DNA of 64,000 bases from an uncultured Bacteroidales bacterium (GTDB taxonomy: Bacteria > Bacteroidota > Bacteroidia > Bacteroidales > Muribaculaceae): the NCBI GenBank assembly GCA_945829225.1, contig CALZTY010000004.1, forward strand, positions 35,131 through 99,130, read 5' to 3'. This document shows positions 62,084-64,000 of this stretch, one piece after another. The notes beneath the pieces were generated by a model. It saw nothing but the letters and a program-made list of their open reading frames with translations. It was not told the origin of the DNA and did not search any database. The position numbers and the translations under genes are program-made. Numbering within the stretch: position 1 is the first letter of the stretch; each line of letters opens with the position of its first letter.

Positions 62084-63130
62084 ATGAGAAATAGGCTGAG
62101 GAGAGCGATCATAGTGTTGATGCTCGCGGTGCTTGCGCCGGTGAGCGCTTCGGCATTTTCGCTCGCCTTGGACTCTATCGCCGAGTGGGGTAAATTTCCT
62201 CGCTTCTGCATTGATGTCTATCGCTGGGGCGACAAATTTTTCAACTCCTACGACTCCACATATGTCAAGGGCACCGGCTACAAGTTTAATGTCAAGGCTA
62301 TCAGTTCGTCGTGGGTCGATTACTACTACTTCTCGCTGCCCAATGATACCCGTGTGGAGATGAATAGCGACGGCTCGACATCCTTGGGTGCATATCTCAC
62401 CTATATGGCGGTGTCGGTGGGCTATGACATCAACCTCAGCAACATCTTCCGCGGCACATCCGAGGCGCGCTCGCGATATATGTTTGGCTTTGACTGTAGC
62501 CTGTTGTCGGTCAATGCCTATTGGGAGAATAACGAGGTGAGCACGCACATCACGCGCTTCGGCTACGACAATAATTTGTCAATACCGTTCTCGGGCATCA
62601 AAATCAAGTCCTGGGGCTTGGATGCCTATTATTTTTTCAATCACAAGAAGTATTCGCAGCCGGCGGCATTCAGTTTCAGCAAGATACAGACCAAGAGCCA
62701 TGGCTCATTCTATGCCGGATTGGCGATATATAGCCAGGACTACGACTTCGATTTCAGTACCCTTCCGGGACCGATGAAGGTACAGTTGCCAACGTGGTGG
62801 AACAACTATCACTATCGCGTTAAGACCAAGAACTATGGATTCCGCCTCGGATATGGCTACAATTGGGCATTCAAGCCCAAATGGCTGTTTGGTGTAAGTT
62901 TCTCACCTACAATTGGATTGCGCAAAGGATTTGTGAACTCAGAGACCGAGACCAACGATGTCTCGCTGTTCTTGAAGTTGCGCACATCATTGGTGTGGAA
63001 CGATGGGCGATGGTTTGCCGGCTTGGTAGGCAACATCGAGAGCGCTATCATCAACGACCGCAAGACCCTGTTTATGGGTAATAGTTACTGGGTGACAGCC
63101 GCCGTGGGTTATCGCTTCAATCTGTGGTGA
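62084..63130 (+). CDS. DUF4421 outer-membrane protein
   Basis: A 348-residue protein with a signal peptide (about 1-22, SASAF) and amphipathic beta strands to the C-terminal aromatic FNLW, typical of a small outer-membrane barrel of the DUF4421 family (DVYRWGDKFFNSYDSTYV in part is the family start). I use ATG 62084; the in-frame TTG at 62078 is less likely. Function is unknown. Its last 14 bases overlap the convergent TIGR02757 gene. Confidence 0.85.
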   Translation: MRNRLRRAIIVLMLAVLAPVSASAFSLALDSIAEWGKFPRFCIDVYRWGDKFFNSYDSTYVKGTGYKFNVKAISSSWVDYYYFSLPNDTRVEMNSDGSTSLGAYLTYMAVSVGYDINLSNIFRGTSEARSRYMFGFDCSLLSVNAYWENNEVSTHITRFGYDNNLSIPFSGIKIKSWGLDAYYFFNHKKYSQPAAFSFSKIQTKSHGSFYAGLAIYSQDYDFDFSTLPGPMKVQLPTWWNNYHYRVKTKNYGFRLGYGYNWAFKPKWLFGVSFSPTIGLRKGFVNSETETNDVSLFLKLRTSLVWNDGRWFAGLVGNIESAIINDRKTLFMGNSYWVTAAVGYRFNLW

Positions 63131-63884
63131 TTTCGGCATTGATGCCCAGGCTGAAGAGGGCAAAATCGTATTTTATAGGGTCCTCGGGACAGAACTCGCG
63201 TAGACGGGCGGTGAGCTCAACTACAGCGGCTCGGTCGTTGCTGTGCCGTTGCAACAAGCCGATAGCACGGGAGACATCGCCCACGTGCACATCGAGGGGA
63301 ATGTAGAGTTGAGCCGGGGAGATGACATCCCACACGCCCATGTCGACGATGCCATCGTTGCGCACGAGCCATCGTAACGCCATATTGAAGCGTTTCAGGG
63401 CTGTCTTGTCGAGTCCTTGCGGCAGGCAACGGCAGTCGGCAACGCCGGCATTAGCCTCTATGAGGCACGCGTTGAGTGCCGCGGCAATCTCCCATGCCGG
63501 GGCCTCGGAGTCGGCAGCGCCGATGCTTCGTGCCAGGTCCTCCAACGAGCCATAGCGGCTGTACACGCTGTGCAAGCCGCGCAGGTAATATCGCAGGTTC
63601 TTGTTGAAAAAAGTGCGGTGAATATTGCCGTCGGGCAGGTCCTCGTATGCTCGATCCATCACATACTCATAGGGGCGGTGCTCCATTATCTGCATCATGC
63701 GCGAGGCATTGCGACAAATCATCGTGCGCTTGCCCCAAGCGATAGTCGAGGTGAGCAGCGATGCTATCTCGATGTCGCGCTTGTCGCTATACAGGCGCGG
63801 AAATTGCACCGGGTCGTCATCGATAAATGCCGGAGTATTGTAGCGGCGCACTTCGCGCTCCAAGAGGGCTTTTATTTCGTCCAT
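63117..63884 (-). CDS. TIGR02757-family protein of unknown function
   Basis: A 255-residue protein of the TIGR02757 (DUF2400) family, common in Bacteroidetes. Landmarks are DPVQFPRLYSDKRDIEIA near the start, LLTSTIAWGKRTMICRN, NLRYYLRGLHSVYSRYGS, LNMALRWLVRNDG-type block (here FNMALRWLVRNDGIVDMG) and IPLDVHVGDVSR, which recall a helix-hairpin-helix DNA-repair-like fold. No enzymatic activity is established. It follows the tRNA-His terminator by 15 bases and converges with the DUF4421 gene. Confidence 0.88.
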   Translation of the reverse strand: MDEIKALLEREVRRYNTPAFIDDDPVQFPRLYSDKRDIEIASLLTSTIAWGKRTMICRNASRMMQIMEHRPYEYVMDRAYEDLPDGNIHRTFFNKNLRYYLRGLHSVYSRYGSLEDLARSIGAADSEAPAWEIAAALNACLIEANAGVADCRCLPQGLDKTALKRFNMALRWLVRNDGIVDMGVWDVISPAQLYIPLDVHVGDVSRAIGLLQRHSNDRAAVVELTARLREFCPEDPIKYDFALFSLGINAEITTD

Positions 63885-63898
63885 GGCTGTCCTATATT

Positions 63899-63924
63899 AA
63901 AACAGCCCGCAATCTTGCGGGCTG
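63899..63924 (-). terminator. Terminator of tRNA-His
   Basis: A perfect 8-bp stem CAGCCCGC/GCGGGCTG (63903-63910 with 63917-63924), 6-base loop, and a minus-strand U-tract at 63902-63899. Confidence 0.85.
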
Positions 63925-63932
63925 AATGTTTG

Positions 63933-64000
<68 letters not shown>

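Overview
The window looks like chromosomal DNA from a Bacteroidales bacterium, with a family Muribaculaceae-like gut commensal as the best guess. The evidence is a SusC/SusD/SusE/SusF locus, GldH, a Bacteroidetes-type Rho with a long disordered insertion, Lnb (DUF4105) in place of Lnt, DUF4421, T9SS-like C-terminal domains, and many promoters of the Bacteroidetes form TTG-N19/20-TAnnTTTG. Shine-Dalgarno sequences are almost absent. The family-level assignment is inference. I see no insertion sequence, prophage, integron or CRISPR array; most of the window is conserved core genome.

Layout. 1-1609: the end of an ABC ATPase gene and its FtsX/MacB-type permease. 1610-9585: a structured RNA leader and a susC-susD-susE-susF operon with very strong codon bias, closed by a perfect terminator. 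9607-11896: recQ and a small overlapping gene. 11899-14217 (minus): a secreted muramidase and pepD. 14368-16339: a Skp-like lipoprotein and a carboxypeptidase-regulatory-like protein. 16346-21507 (minus): a small unknown gene, then the sodium-pumping methylmalonyl-CoA decarboxylase operon (mce, mmdA, a lamin-tail/OadG fusion, a biotin carrier and the beta subunit). 21575-29326: ychF, an unexplained structured gap, then pyrG-yidC-phosphodiester glycosidase.

29325-33223: rho with a C-rich leader, rpsU, xerC-type recombinase and hpf. 33338-48051: a coiled-coil gene with zapA, then a run of tightly packed or overlapping genes (rny, ricT, gldH, HAD phosphatase, M24 peptidase, cca-type nucleotidyltransferase, queD, queE, lnb, a degenerate alkaline-phosphatase-like protein, secA, ytxH). 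48079-48762: a small membrane-protein pair and tRNA-Arg(CCT). 48775-52249 (minus): a TPR protein, rluD and a PASTA-domain membrane protein. 52301-56701: two tandem secreted subtilases. 56725-58168 (minus): gdhA. 58220-63130: prolyl oligopeptidase, a BamE-like lipoprotein, an MBL hydrolase and a DUF4421 outer-membrane protein. 63117-64000 (minus): a TIGR02757 protein and a partial tRNA-His(GTG).

How the genes work together. The Sus-like proteins would capture and import an alpha-glucan-like polymer. The methylmalonyl-CoA decarboxylase operon fits propionate-forming fermentation with sodium export. The rny-to-secA run joins RNA decay, tRNA maturation and modification, lipoprotein maturation and protein export. 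I found no clear new defence or mobile system. The best candidates for new biology are the SusC leader RNA, the ychF-pyrG structured gap, the Rho leader with the disordered Rho insertion, the lamin-tail/OadG fusion and the apparent alkaline-phosphatase pseudoenzyme.
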